This document shows positions 21,540 to 35,130 of a DNA stretch of 64,000 nucleotides, piece by piece. Position 1 is the stretch's first letter. The number at the start of each line of letters is the position of its first letter. The position numbers and the translations under genes are program-made. The notes under the pieces were generated by a model that was not told the origin of the DNA, did no database searches, and worked only from the letters and a program-made list of their open reading frames with translations. This stretch comes from Adiantum capillus-veneris (lineage: Eukaryota; Streptophyta; Polypodiopsida; Polypodiales; Pteridaceae), in the NCBI GenBank assembly GCA_014529385.2, contig CM043952.1, forward strand, positions 59,995,619 to 60,059,618, given 5' to 3'.

Positions 21540-21756
21540 TTCTCTTTTTTCTCCCAAAATTTTTTGCGTCGCTATACGCATGGATATACGCGTCGATATA
21601 CGCGTGGCAAATAAAGCCTTTCCACGTGTATATCGACGCACACTGCGACGTGTATATCGACACGTATAGCGACGCACGCTAATTACGTCGATATACACAT
21701 GGAAAAGCATGGCCGTCGATATATACGCGTCGATATCTTCATGTAGTGTTGTAGTG
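21540..21756. repeat. Right subterminal and terminal region of outer CACTA
   Basis: Motifs of the type gcgtcgctatacg, cgtcgatatacgcg and tatcgacg occur many times in both orientations from 21567 to 21737. The region ends ...catgtagtg (21748) and ...ttgtagtg (21756), both compatible with a CACTA terminus. The motif core is related to, but not the same as, that of the inner element. Confidence 0.8.
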
Positions 21757-23849
21757 AAATCACTCCTATGGTTTTATAAAAAATCCTTAATCCTCATGTG
21801 AGGGTCTCGAATGAGATGGCAATGGACTGGATTTTTAAAATTGGGTCCTAATTTTAAAGGAGATGTTGCCCGATTTTTAAAAAAATTAAAAGATACAAAT
21901 AAATGACTCAATCTCCAAACATAATACTTGTTAGTTTTTCTTTTAATTCTTGACACCGATAACAAGGGGAGGGAGTCGTTGACACTTGTCTTCCCAATTA
22001 TTGTCAAGTACTGATGGACTTGCATTTTTTTGATGGTGGCATGTAAGAGATTGTTTCCTTAGGATTACAATGACAACTGCAACAATAACAGAATATCATC
22101 CACTATTCGGTTATTCTTATTAGTGATAGATAACCCTTGTATATGATTCTTTGATAGTAACATGTAATACACTATACGCCACTATCAAGTCTAAATGTCA
22201 ATTATAGTCTTAACTTTATCTACTTACTATTAATGTATACATAAGGTTTGGTTATTTACACTTTGATTTGTCTCTAGTCCCATTGTATGGTTCAATAGTT
22301 TGTGAAATCAAACTATTGTTAGATAATAAATCATTCTTAAAAACACACACACACACACACAAACAAACATCACTTATAACTAACCTTGGATAATGGCTAG
22401 ATGGTTTTCTTGAGCCATCTTTCACACCTCCTCATGATTGTTGGCTCAAATGGCTTGCCTAAGTGTTGGGGTCCCCTCTCAGTATTACCATTATCTCAGT
22501 ACCTTTATGCTCCTTCAGTGCATGCATACATGAAGCTCCACAAGCCATGTACATATGTACACTCTCCTTCTTGAGTCATAAGTGAAAATATACATCATCA
22601 GAAGTATATTCTTGTTAAAGGATTCAGAAGCACACATAGACACACGCACTGTTTATTTCTTTGGTTGCACACTCATAGGCTCCCGTGTATATCACGTATG
22701 TGCTATTTTTGGCACAATATTATGCTGACTATTTTAACTTTTCCCTAGCCAAACTGTGGTTGATTCAATAGCATACTTATGCGAGCATTCAAAGCAATGG
22801 TCCCACAATGCACAAACACTCCTAGCTACTCAAACACATACACACATCATTAATGAAAGGCTTTTTACATTGGTACACTACTGCTCACAAATTCTGACAC
22901 TCCACACACACACACACCTTTGCTACTACTAAAATTACTCCTCATCTAGACACATGCATTGACACTAATAGTGATAGTAGCATTCTATTCCAGCATTGAT
23001 GCATTATCAGCTAACATAATACCTTGTAGAACCATTGTTCATTGTTCAAATTCTTTCCTTTTTGTGCTAATTTACAGGCAAGTAGTGACTTGAATGGAGC
23101 AACACACTTGAAGGAGCCATGAAAAATGTAGCCTATCACACACAATAACAGCTCAGAGTCTTCAAATACTCTAAACAGTTTTGGAATCTTCGAGCTTTAT
23201 TGATATTTCCATTGCTCGTCTAGCTACACCTACATGATTACAATAGGGTTTCCCATATTGGTTACATAGCTCAATATGTGCGCTTTTTCTTTTTTTACAT
23301 GAATTATAAAATCATTGTAGTCTCAATGGGCACTGTTACAACATTGATATCCATAATTGAAAGTCTGCTTAAATTATGCATGCCATGCAATGGTATTCTC
23401 TTTTATTGTGATTAACTAGTAGTAATTGAGCATGGTGTATTGAATATTTGACTTGTTTTTGTGATACAATACACTTGCAACCAATAAGGTGTCTTTATGG
23501 GCAAAGTGGTCCACCTTAATGCAAGTGAATAAGAGGAAGTTGGTAACTAAATAGGTGTGAACACACCTTTGCCTGATATATTGGTGTTAATGAAAATTTG
23601 GATTCATCTTTCTCCGTTGTGCCAGCTACTATTGTGGGTGGTGAGGGGATTTCCCTACTACCACCTAACATCACCCTTCTATGCCAAGTGGTCACTCCCT
23701 ATACTGACTACTCCCTATGAACACTATATCGGTTTCTTTGAGAACGACTATAGTGCTTTACACACACACACACACACACCTTAAGCTATTCATTGTAGAG
23801 CAAAGTAGGGTGCCATCCTACAAGAACTCTTTGCCTTCATACAAGGCCC

Positions 23850-23926
<77 letters not shown>

Positions 23927-25562
23927 GTAGTGGGTTGTTTGTGTTGGATTGTAGTGCAAGAGAAGAATTGCAATACAGAATCTATGGTGCTCACTTCCAC
24001 CAGGTCAAAACATTTTTCTCTTTTTCATTGTAGATTTCTTAAATGTGGATCATACAGTGAGTTGTTTTTTAATTTTAGAGCTTTGTTAAGATATACTCAC
24101 TTTTCAAGTTTTGCAGCACTTACTGAGGACTAGCACAAACAGGTTCTTTACTTACGTTGTTATAAATGAAAACAAGGCATATTTGCAAAGAAAAATGCTT
24201 CATATATTGCCTTTAACGTACAAACATTCTTTAAAGGCCTTTAATTCTTCAATTTATTTGGTCTAATGCTTTGTAGTCAAAAACTTCCACACATAATGCT
24301 CATAAACTTTACTAGCTCGTTTATCATACATGAACATTACAAAGCTTTCAAAATCAAGACCGTTTTGATATGTAAATTCATTGGTAAATGCATTAGACAT
24401 TCATTGATTGTAAGCAAGCAAAATGGTATTTTTAAACATTAGCAGGTTAAGTCGTTGTTGCTGAAAAAGAGGAAAATAATCTCTCATAGATTTTTTTCTG
24501 CTGCAACTCAAACCTACTTGGATTTGCTCAGCCAAGTTATAAAGTTATAAACTAGTCTTATCACTCAAACACATAAGTTATACAACCAAAATGCTTGCAC
24601 CTTCTTGCTTAAGCAAACTAGATAAGAAATGTTCGTTCTGAGGAGCATGTATGATACAACCTTAGAAAATTGAATGCGTGTTTTTTTAGGATTAAAAAAA
24701 CTATTGACTGCGAGACTTTCATTTGACACTAGCCAAGAGAAGATTGACTTTATAAACCAAAAACTATCTATAGCTAGAGCAACTTTGAGCAGTGGTAAAT
24801 AGGATCGCACTAGACCATACATCCCTCGCAAAGAAAAAACCCTTAATGATAAGTAATCACACTGAGAGGTTAGAGATGTCTAGATTTAATGCGACATCAA
24901 TAACATGTTGTGAGTCAGTTGTGTCCCTATCTTCCCACATGAAACAGTGAATGTTCTAACGATCTCATTTTTTGTGGATGATGGCAAGTACCTTATCTCA
25001 CCTTCATTAAATTTTAGGGGCCTTGGATATATGCAATGAGGCATTTATTGATTGTAGCAAAAATGGAATGTAGTTTCTAAATAATTTGAGATTCTTTCAA
25101 GCATCAAATGTTCTACAGTTCCCCTTTATGTCTTATTTTTCAATTTCAATTGTTCAAATACTTTAGCACAATGTCCTTTGCAATTGTTATGCAAGCCATG
25201 ATATTAAATTATAAATATTAATCTATAAATCTGAATTTATGTATGGTTCAATCTGAAGGGAATGTAAATATAAACACACGCATTTACCTCTCCTTGGTTA
25301 CCTTTGGTCGTGTAACCACCATACTCTTATGTAGAATTATAGGTATAAGTATTTATAATTCAATACTATGGCATTTTAGACTACTAAATTGTTGATAAGA
25401 CCTTATATTTTAACTTTCATTATCCTTTGTTATAGGGGGATCTATTGGATCTATTCATATTCCTGCCCAAGTATGCAATGTATCTTATCTTGTTTCAAAG
25501 GGGCTGATTCTCATAAAACTTTAATATGCAGCCTTTGCTAGTAAACTTATTTGAGTATATAT
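21757..25562. other. Intergenic stretch without recognisable genes
   Basis: AT-rich sequence with scattered CA-repeat patches (22341-22362, 22903-22916, 23759-23778). Short open frames here show no family motifs. Two rearranged tracts of older repeats are possible, but no terminal structure is visible. Confidence 0.6.
23850..23926. repeat. (CT)n(CA)n compound microsatellite
   Basis: About 42 bases of CT repeats run directly into about 32 bases of CA repeats. Confidence 0.95.
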
Positions 25563-25567
25563 AATAT

Positions 25568-26602
25568 TGTTAGCAGCGGCTAACACAGGCTACACCGGTT
25601 GTGCATCAAGTGGGAGATATGTTATGGTTGTGGATAATACTTCCAACTCACTTTGTATAAGTTTTGGGCTCACTTGGAGTTCCAAAGTTGTATGTGTTAG
25701 TTAGAGGGCTCAAGCTTAAACCCATAGTAGAAGGGATTGTGCTGAAAGACTTTAAAAGGAAGCCTTTATGCAAAGAGGCTTCATTCTTGAGTATCCACTC
25801 TTGAGGATCCACTTTTGAGAGTTCCCTCTCTCTTGAGTGTTCACTCTATGGACTAGCCTTGAGCTTTAGCCTTGAGCTTAATGCCTATGCTTAAGAGGCT
25901 AGGGCTAATCCATTGTAATTAGAGTAAGCTATTCTTGATTAATTTAATCCCTATTTTCTCACTAGTTTACTTCTTCTCTACATTTCATTATGTCATGGAT
26001 TAGTATTACACTCTCATTATTTTAGATTTGGGAGAGGTATGTACTTCTTGCTATTAACCACTCCTATTCTTTTATAAGCATTCAATTTGTGATATTTAGC
26101 ATCACTAATTAGGTTGATTAAGTTGGGTCTTAATCTTGTAATTAGTGTGTGTGCCCTATTGTTTGCTGGTGTGTAGATGGGTTTTATGAAACTCTAGCAC
26201 CATTCACCTCGTGTGTGTAGCTATTGATGAAGTGTCGTGATTGGCATGTGGTGTTTGGAGAGACCAGCACCAATGTAATTAGTGTGTGCTTATCATTAGT
26301 GTGCTTGGGGTTTCTAGTCTATGGTAAGTCAGACCTCGGTGGACTTGGGGTTTCTAGTCTATGGTAAGTCAGACTTCGGTGGACTTGATGTGTGTATGAG
26401 TTGATTGAGTAGTGATTAGAGTATGTTTAGAGTTAGTCTTGCCATGGCTAATCTCTACTTGCATTGGAGAGGTGATATCTTGAATCCTCTATTTCTATTC
26501 ATCCAATGCTCGTGCTTCCATGCCCTAGCCGGGTTTTTGATCCACGGATTTGATAATTTTGTGTGGGTTGTAATTAAGTCGTTGCTACAACGCCTCCCAA
26601 CA
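25568..26602 (+). repeat. 5' LTR (copy A) of the LARD-like element
   Basis: 1035 bp, from TGTTAGCAGCGGC to CTCCCAACA. It contains a short internal repeat of 'gagtatccactctt / gaggatccactttt' near 25790-25820. An imperfect local duplication, 'cttggggtttctagtctatggtaagtcagac', occurs at 26305 and 26346. It is matched by copies B, C and D. Confidence 0.92.
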
Positions 26603-26604
26603 TT

Positions 26605-26622
26605 TGGCACCATTGCCAGGGA
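26605..26622 (+). other. Primer binding site, tRNA-Asp-like
   Basis: TGGCACCATTGCCAGGGA lies two bases after the LTR end. It resembles the plant PBS TGGCGCCGTTGCCGGGGA with a few G-to-A type changes. Equivalent sequences follow LTR copies B and C. Confidence 0.8.
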
Positions 26623-29600
26623 TCTATAACCTAAGCTAGTGAGTATAGGATGTTTAGCATAGAGTAATTTCATTACTAATTTCTCGGTTTTTGAGTGTGT
26701 GTAACTCAATTTTGGTTGATTCGATGATGTTGTGCAAGAAATTGAAGCTAATGTTGAGTTATGAATACCCCAAACCCCCAATTTCACTAACTTCTCACTA
26801 ATCCTTGCTAATTTCGCTTCATTTTTATGCTAATTATTGTACTAGTTCCATGCTAATTTTTACTAATTTTTTACTAACTTTGCTAACCTAACCACTAACA
26901 TTTGATATGTAATGTATGATTAATCCCCTTGCAAGAGGTGGAATCATCACTTTAATCAAGTTAATTGTGTTAATTTATGCCTAATTTGATGATTTGAGTG
27001 TTTGATTTTTTGCCAACAAATGGTCAATTTTGGAGCCGATTTGATGGTGCACACACTTGTGTGTGCAATGATGCGTCTTCACGTGGAGCAAAGGAATAGC
27101 TTGGAGTGTGATTATGATGTAAGTGCACTCACTTACTCATGTCAATTCTTGATTGATTAATGTGGTTCCGTGTGTGCTAATTATTTGCTAAAATTAGGTG
27201 TGTAACTCAATCGACCTACACTTTGCACCTAATTTGATTCACTTGGAATGAAATTGATAGTCAAATTTTGACAAATGAACTTTGTGTGTATCAAGATAAT
27301 TCTTAATTCTCATCAAGAATTCATGTGTGTGCACAAAAATCATTGTGTGTGTAATGCACCAAAGAGGGGAAAAAACTGTCAAAAATTTCTAGTGTGTGTG
27401 CACTCAATCTTGAGGATGGAATTGATGGTATATGAGTATGCAATCATGTAATTGATGTGTATGCTAGGATATTTCAATGATTGGATAAGCCTAATTGCCA
27501 AAAATTTCGGCAAAAATTGATGTGTGTGCCCATCCAAGGCCACTTGAGTTTCAATGATTGATGGTCAATTGGGGCACCAAAATGATTTTTGATTGTGAAA
27601 TGTGCATGAAAAGTGTATGCAATCATTAGGTGTAATCCTAAATGCATTGCCAATTGAGCCAAATTTGAATTTTTGTGCTTAATTTTTTAGTGTGTGCGTT
27701 GCTTGATTGGGTAAAAATAGTGTTAATTTTTTAGAAATTAAGCATGCATGCATTTACTTATGCTTGATCGAACTTGCAATTTGAGCATTGCAATGTGGAA
27801 TTGATGTAATTTTTGCATAAAATTTTGGCCTTAATTTGGGTGTGTGTGCCTACTCAATGGCATGTGCAATCCGGTGCTTGAATGAATAATTGGTATTTTT
27901 TTACCAATTATGATGATTAATTTGGCCACACATAATTGATGTGTGTGCCACAATTGGCTTTGAGAATTGAAATAGATTGCTCAATTAATGCCCAATTGTG
28001 AAAAAAAATTATGTGTTGCCATGCTAATGATTCATCTATGATGAACATGGCAAAGATCCATGCATTAAAGTGTGTGTAAGTGTACGCGAAATTCATTCAG
28101 GTGTAGCCTTGCAAGCCAAAATGACGAATCCAGGTTTTGATTATTAGGGCTGATAGATATGCCTCATGAGCAACCTATGTTGCGATGATTACTATTGATT
28201 TTGGAATGGCTAATGAGAGGATATATGGAAACGGCTAATAAGTTACATCAATTTTGAATTGAAGCTAGAGTTTTTGATACATGGTACATGAATTTCAATT
28301 AGGAGTGTGTGTTATAATGTGCATAAAATTTACCTAGTTTTGAATGTTTGGAAGCTTGAGTTGCATTGATTGTGAACGACGGTAAATTTTCTACAATTCT
28401 TACAAGAATGATTCATTTTGTGCCAAGCCTTCTATTGCACTTGTTGGTTATGGAGGCTCCCAAATACCCATACCTTGATTCACCATGGGAACAAGTTCTA
28501 AGAGGATTAAAAAAATAAAAAATAAAAAATCCAATGAGCACAAAGCTGATCTCGCCATGGCCTGCCACGTCTAGTTTGGCGCTACTCTACACACACACGC
28601 ACACACCTTGACTCTCTCCGACTTTCTCTCTGTCAAATTGCCTCCTGCCTGGCTTTATTCGCGTCAAAACACACACACACACACAATGTGCTGGCAGGTT
28701 TTGGCTTGGCTTTAGTCACAAACACACACACACACACACGCGCGCGCGCCCACGTGCCTAAGACTTGGCGCTCACAACACACACACCCTTTAGTGGGTGC
28801 AATATCATCTAGCGGCCCCACGTTTTCTGTCTCGGCTCAACCAGGCCCCACTTGCCCGCTTCACTCCTGCTCTCCTGCTTTAACCACATCCACATGATGG
28901 GACCTGCATGAGTCGGTAGCAGCATGACCCTGCCTCTCAGACCCCGCCAACTTCCAAACTTGGCTCGTAGCGTAACACACACACAGTGTCCTTGATTGAG
29001 CCATCAACTGCATTAAAAAAGCCTTCAACCCACCAGCACTCCCACACACACACCTGGGATCCACACGCAAAAAGCTACAACTACCGAATATGGTGCAGCT
29101 TCAAGTATCAACACACGCACACACCATGCCTGATCATGCTGCCCGGGGCCCAGTCCTAGCCCATTTCAATATGCCAGTGACGCATCAAGCCTCACACACA
29201 CACATATATTTTGCAACTCTCAGCAGTGTGATCTTATGCTGGGATTTTCTCCATTCTCCAAAACACTCTCTCTCTCTCATCCTTAGCTGAGGCCCGAGCT
29301 CCCGGCATCCCCTGGCTCACTCTCTGTCACCTACACAGACCGCTGCCGATACCAAGGCATCAAAATAAAATAAAAAATAATAATACTAGCAAAAACAAAT
29401 TGATGATTTGGGGGGCTCGTTCCCACCTTTTGGCACTCACCCACCACACACAAAACCCACCCCTCTCTCTACCTCTAGCTCGCAGGATGCTCCTTGTACT
29501 AATGTGAACATGTTTTAATGGAATGCATAGACATTAGATTCATCGGGGTTGTAAATATTTTTGGATTATATGAAAACTTCTTGCATTACACTAATACGGG

Positions 29601-31144
29601 AGTTGAGGGTTCTTTTTAGTGTTTACTTAAATGCTAAACGTATTGTGCACTAATCCATGCACTACCTTGAAGGGGTATGGCCTATGGCACAACATCGAGT
29701 TGAGACTGACCAAATGAGAGAGCTCAAAATTCATGTCATCATATGCATATGCTATGAGTCTTACCGTAACCCGAGCAAGATTTGTCGAGCAATAAGAAAC
29801 CCAAGCGAGGAGAAAAGTTATTTTACAAGTATTCAAACCATGTCATGATCCACAACATAGTTTTCTCTAGTGACTATGAAGAGTCACACTCATCATCAAT
29901 AAAGACATTGCGCCTCTGACACTTATCATGGATGTCAATATTTCTTACATCAGTCACCATAGTTTTTGAAATCCCCTCGGCATAAACTGGCAACACACTT
30001 CCATACAAAAAAAATAGATAAGACTCACAATCCACAAGTAAGCAATATAGAACCTACATCATAGAAACAAGAAATCTAAAATTGAAATTGTTGTTTGAAT
30101 CATTATCCATAATTCCTAGATAATGAACAATGATAACAAAAAAAGTAATAAAATAGCATACAAGTACGATGTGAACATAAATTAGAGACCAAAAGGAAGA
30201 GTAAGGTGGAGTCTGACTAGTCATCAAAGGGGTTCACACGTGAAGGCATGTTACCCACATCATCAACATCAAGAGAGATGGAAGCCCCCTATTTGCTCCT
30301 CTTTTTAGGACGAACTAATGGTTGCACATAATCTAAAATCAAAGCATCATCACTGTCAACAGCTACACACACCCGCCATGTACCTAAGCATGCTGCCAAT
30401 ACTAGAGTTGTATCACATCCCAACTCTAAACAAAGACCTCCACGCCTACAAAGAAGCTCCACAAAACATGCAACAAAAGAATGACTTCGTTGAAGGCCAC
30501 CGCGCCATGGCTCCGCTGATGAGATGATCTGGTCTAAGAGGACTCTGGAAGGTGGTGCATCATGTAAGAGTCGAAAGGATTCATGCTAGTGGGGTGCTCT
30601 CAACCACAAAGCAAAGTGGTTGAATGCCAACCCTATGCACCATAAGTAGGAGAGAACAATGACACTACACCACATGCAACATAGACAATAAGAACAATAA
30701 CACTTCACACCAAATGAGAAACAAAGAAGTTAGTATATAGAAGAGCATTACCTCAATCCGACCACCAAAGCTATTGCCATACCCAAAAGCTCCATGATGA
30801 TCGCAATGCGATGATGAATAGCCATCTCTGATGCACAACAAAATCTCTCAACCCAACCAATGGTATCTTCTGTGAGGGATTCTCAAAACTAAAATAAAAA
30901 ACACACAACCAAAAAATAAAAAATTATTGTATAGAAAATATGATGGTAGCACAAACCTGCCATAGAGACCATGATCAACAACCACCCAAAGTCTTGACAA
31001 CATCGAATATGCAAGCTCATGTGTTATAACAGCGGTCCGTTTTGATTTTCAACGATGATTCAAAAACTTTTGAGAATTATGGCCCACTAGTAGCTTTAAT
31101 TTCATTTATTTTATAGTTCTTAAAAACTCAAGAGAAAAAAACCT

Positions 31145-31192
31145 CATGTAGCCAGTCACGCCGGCGTGGATGGCTATAGATAGTTGCAAAGG
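31145..31192. repeat. Palindromic dispersed repeat, copy 1
   Basis: The core is a near-palindrome of tagccatccacgcc and its inverse, followed by a conserved tagttgcaaagg. Related copies lie at 32651 and 33143. Confidence 0.85.
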
Positions 31193-32650
31193 TAACCTGA
31201 TGATATGGCAGGAATACCGCTCTCATGATAATGGTGCCTCTTCCCATGTTTTGGCCAAGAAACCAGCTCAACTACATTATCATACTCAGCTTTATATGGA
31301 AGTAGCAGAAGTATCTCGGCCATCCTTGATCAATCAAAACCCGCCATGCACTATTGCAAAACTATCATGAGATTGACCCCATTTGTAGCAGCTGCGCGAA
31401 CTAGAGCACTACTAGCCGCAAAGATTAGCACCATCTCACCATATTGTTCATGCAGCAAGTTGCAACAAGCTATCAAGGTAAGTGTTGCTCAATTTTAGCC
31501 CTTCACACGCTTGCAAACATGTGAAAGAAAGCCACTAAATCTATTTCCAGCTTGACTTGCAAAGGGTGCCATTGAGGAGTTCAAAATACCTGAAAGACAT
31601 GATCCGACTCATCCAGAGTCCCAGCCTTCTTGGCATTTTGCAAATGAGATGTTTGGTCTATTTCTTTCCTTTGGACTTATCCTCATAGGATTAAGGAGCA
31701 GGCGGAGGCTCGCGCATGGTGCTACGAAGCAGGCATGCATATGTGTTGTCTGTGTTTTGGCTTGCTTCATGTAAATTGAAAGCTAGCTATTTTTCATGAC
31801 AAATGCAAGCTTATACTAAGGGGCAAAGGGATCTTGTAATGATAAGATTGGTTGGCTAAGAAAACTAATAGCAGATTATGGTCTACCAATCATGGTACTT
31901 GTTTGGACTGGAATATCCTATGCACCCACAGAGCATGTGCCTACTGGCATCCCTCGACGCCTTTTCAACCCAAACCCATGGTCCCTTGGTGTAGCCCAAA
32001 ACTGGGCGATAATCAAGGTAGGCGTCCAAATGAGTATATATGGAGGCACGCAATAATATCTGTATAGCACTGTCCGAGAAAAATCGTTTTTCCAAACATA
32101 CAAAATTTCTTTACTAGATTTTCTCAAAAGGAGATTTTAGAAAATTATGTCCTTTTTTCGGGGTTTTACACTATTTTTCTCTATTTCGGGGCGGAATTTC
32201 TCGTTTTCCCCTTGCCCTCAACCGGCTTTTTGAAATTGAAAACGGCACGATATTAAGCTGAGACACATTTTTCATGAACACTGCTGTATAGGGTCAAGCA
32301 TTAAAAATCGTCTAGCTTGCCTGCGTGTACGTCGAGTTGACAGGAAGATCCAGTCATCGCGCTTTTGTGGGGGCACCCTATTTTTTAGTGATAAATAGAA
32401 ATTCACTCATTGCCTGCAACCATGCGCAGTAGTGCAGCGGTACAAGTACAGCCTATGATGAGCCAGAGGTCGCGGGTTCATAGAGCATCTTGAAAACGTG
32501 TTGATTTTGACTGCATCTAGCCGGTTGCATGTGACGAGCAATCGGTTCTGATTGTGCTGCCACGCACGTAACCCATAGCCGAAATGCAAACAAATATGAA
32601 TAAGGTTGACAGCGTTATGAGGATGCTTGCACCCTTAGGAAAAATAACTT

Positions 32651-32699
32651 CATGTAGCCATCCACGCCGGCGTGGATTGCTACAGGTAGTTTGCAAAGC
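32651..32699. repeat. Palindromic dispersed repeat, copy 2
   Basis: The 14-base arms differ at one position. The same flanks as copy 1 are seen: catg before and tagtttgcaaag after. Confidence 0.85.
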
Positions 32700-33142
32700 T
32701 ATCAATAGCACGTCGTGCTCAGTATCCAGGCCACGTTGACCTCACCCACCCTGCAAGTCCAATAGTTGTATCCCATCCACCAAGAGGCGTGACGTTCGGC
32801 TCATACAGCCATTCTATTTAGTATTGAAGCAACCGTCTTTTGCTCGCCACTAGATCAGGTTCAAAACATGCATAATATGGGTGCCAAGTGGGCGAATGAA
32901 GTGAAGGACTGAATGAAAGCTTTGACGAGCTAACACCGCCATCGCTATCTCTACTAGCACCGCCACCAAGATATTTTAGCTCATAAACTCCTCATAATCG
33001 GCCCCGCAGGAGCCTGCAACGACTTTTGAACGACCTACGAGTACTACAACACACTTCAATTAAACCCACCTTATCAAATAGCTAAAGCTGCAATAGGAAC
33101 ACAACCGTGGATAGTAACCTTGAAGCTATGTAAAAAAAACTG

Positions 33143-33191
33143 CATGTAGCCATCCACGCCAACGTGGATGACTATAGGTAGTTTTCAAAGG
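33143..33191. repeat. Palindromic dispersed repeat, copy 3
   Basis: The arms are slightly more diverged (centre ccaacg). Flanks are conserved. Confidence 0.85.
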
Positions 33192-33949
33192 TACATGGGA
33201 GGAGGTTTTCGCGCAGATGATGACTCTTGCCTTCCCATGAAGAAGCTTAAATGATGCTGTTAGAGATAGTCGAGCTCTTGGCGGACTGCAAACCGCAGGA
33301 GCCTGTGAGTTTGAGACAAGGCAAGCATAGAAGGCTTGTACCAATGCAATCGTCAAAGAACAAACATAGGGCTGAGAAGCAAGATGTACCACGAATTGGA
33401 TAAATTGAAAATTTCTTCTGGAGATTTTCCCAGGAGAAATGCAGGGCAGACGATTGGGTTTGGGTTTCAGGAGGGTAGGTGAAAATTGCCATTATTTTAC
33501 AGTAATGACAGGGCACGTTTTTGTTTGGACAGTTCGGGAAAATTGTTTTTAAATATTTGATCTCACTTTGTAAAAATTTTATATAGTGAAAATTTTATAT
33601 TAAATAAATCCATGATTAGCGAGTATGGGCACATGAACGTGCAAACCTCCAAAGGCGGCTTGTAGTTATGACTAGAATTTCAAGTAAAAAAATTTGGATG
33701 AAATTTTTAAAACTTTGGTTCAACCCGTTGTAGCAATCTGTACACTACCACTACTTTATTTGTCGTTTGTATCAATATTTCTAAAATTGTGCTTGTCACA
33801 GTATTAATCCATGGGGAGATGCATTACAAGTTTTGGGCCATGACATGAACATAAGCTAGTGCTAATGTTTGAAAGTAGATTTTATTTTCTAGCATTTGCT
33901 TCTGTGCAAGAACATTTTGAGCTTTGTGATGCCAATTTCTATCTTTAAC

Positions 33950-34344
33950 CACTAACATTATCTAGACCGCAAGTAAAGCAGGAGGCTATAATATCAAATG
34001 ATGGTGAGAAAACTTTTATGCTTGATCGTGATCTGCACCAGTTCGACAAGGTAGATGTTAGAAGTGAGGATCAAATTGGTGTAGGCATCGACAGAGTTTC
34101 TCAAGACAAGAAAGACAACAATGGAGATCATTTAAATGATTATCTACACAACATAGATCACTCAGATCAACGCAAGTGTAATTGACATGATTAAGTGCAT
34201 GCCACTGCAAATCGATTTATATATTTCACTCCATCAAGCCAAGAAGGTGGTCTAGACTAATGAACTCCCAGATAAATATGATGGCTACATTGCGTTTGAA
34301 TTGCCACCAGCTAGTGATTCTTCAGGTTATGGTTATAAGTGTTA
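33950..34344 (+). pseudogene. Exon-like fragments of an unrecognised gene inside the LARD interior
   Basis: A stop-free stretch of about 77 codons (about 33953-34184) follows a pyrimidine-rich tract and a CTAG acceptor-like site. It is rich in Asp, Gln and Lys (TFMLDRDLHQFDKVDVRS, DKKDNNGDHLNDYL). A little further, in another frame, NELPDKYDGYIAFELPPASD runs to GYGYKC and a stop at 34344. Composition and length are unlike the surrounding low-complexity DNA. I do not recognise the protein. A captured or decayed host gene end is the most likely explanation, but chance open frames cannot be excluded. Confidence 0.4.
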
Positions 34345-35130
34345 GATTTTTTACCAAGTATTCTTGATCGTACAATACATCTTTTTTGTCGATTTCATTG
34401 TTGATAATGTAAGGTTTTTGGCATGTTTGAGTGATTGAACAATTGAGAAATATTTTCCTAAGGTGAAGAAACTATGAAGGGATTGTTTCCAACCACCAGC
34501 AAAAATCAAATATGTATATAACAAGAATATTGCGCAAGGGTGTCACAAAACATCACAGGTTTTGCTCGGATTATGGTTTGCTCGATTTTGTTTGCTTGGA
34601 TTTTTGGATTCCTCATATGCTATCATATCTGCTACATGCGAGAAAATAGTTAGACATCGAGTGTATGCTATGGTTGTGCGAGCATTTCTATGCATAAACA
34701 AAATTTCATTGCACCATTTTTTACCTTATGCATTGGTTTCGTGCCATCTCGATTGGAAGCTTGGTTGCAAAAAAGGAAAATTTTTCTTTAATGATATGTA
34801 TGCAGGCACGAGATCAGTCGCATTGATTTATGAGTTGTGCTTCTTTGGTTGGGATTTTATGCTTGAAAATGGCATTGGATATGCATTTTAGTGCTTGATT
34901 TGAATGTAAGAAACCCTGCACAGCACTAAAATGGATCTTGTTTGATGGCCAAGAGTGAGCATTAAACTTTTGGGGCTTGTGATTGAGCATGCTTTTAGTG
35001 CTTGTGTTGAATTTCTAATGCTTAAGAGCACTAATGCTTTGAGTTGTTTTGAAGGGTTGTGAGAAACAAGAACTTTCATTGATCCAAGAAGGGGTCATCA
35101 TTGCAATATATTGCAAAATGTGGCTAGTTG

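Larger units (their letters stand above)
26623..35130 (+). other. Interior of the LARD-like element, no retroviral genes
   Basis: AT-rich sequence with many tgtgtgtg motifs to about 28340, (CA)n-rich DNA at 28580-29460, and otherwise unique-looking DNA. No gag, protease, RT or integrase motifs were found in any frame I read. Within it are three copies of a palindromic 48-bp repeat (31145, 32651, 33143), an exon-like fragment (33950-34344) and a tRNA-like patch near 32415-32485. Confidence 0.7.

Noticed and set aside
24565-24831. 88-codon minus-strand frame
   Set aside because: No recognisable domain; surrounding DNA is AT-rich and non-coding.
21757-25562. Possible extension of the outer CACTA or another element
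   Set aside because: No terminal repeats, subterminal motifs or coding remnants were visible beyond 21756.
26455-26787. 110-codon minus-strand frame, repeated at 36542-36736
   Set aside because: It lies antisense within the LTR copies; its repetition is due to the LTR repeat, not to a gene family.
31145-33191. CRISPR-like array of palindromic repeats
   Set aside because: Only three copies, 0.5-1.5 kb apart with no regular spacers, in a plant nuclear context.
34562-34891. 109-codon hydrophobic open frame in the LARD interior
   Set aside because: Cys/Phe/Leu-rich with no motif, and no sign of splicing or family match; likely chance.
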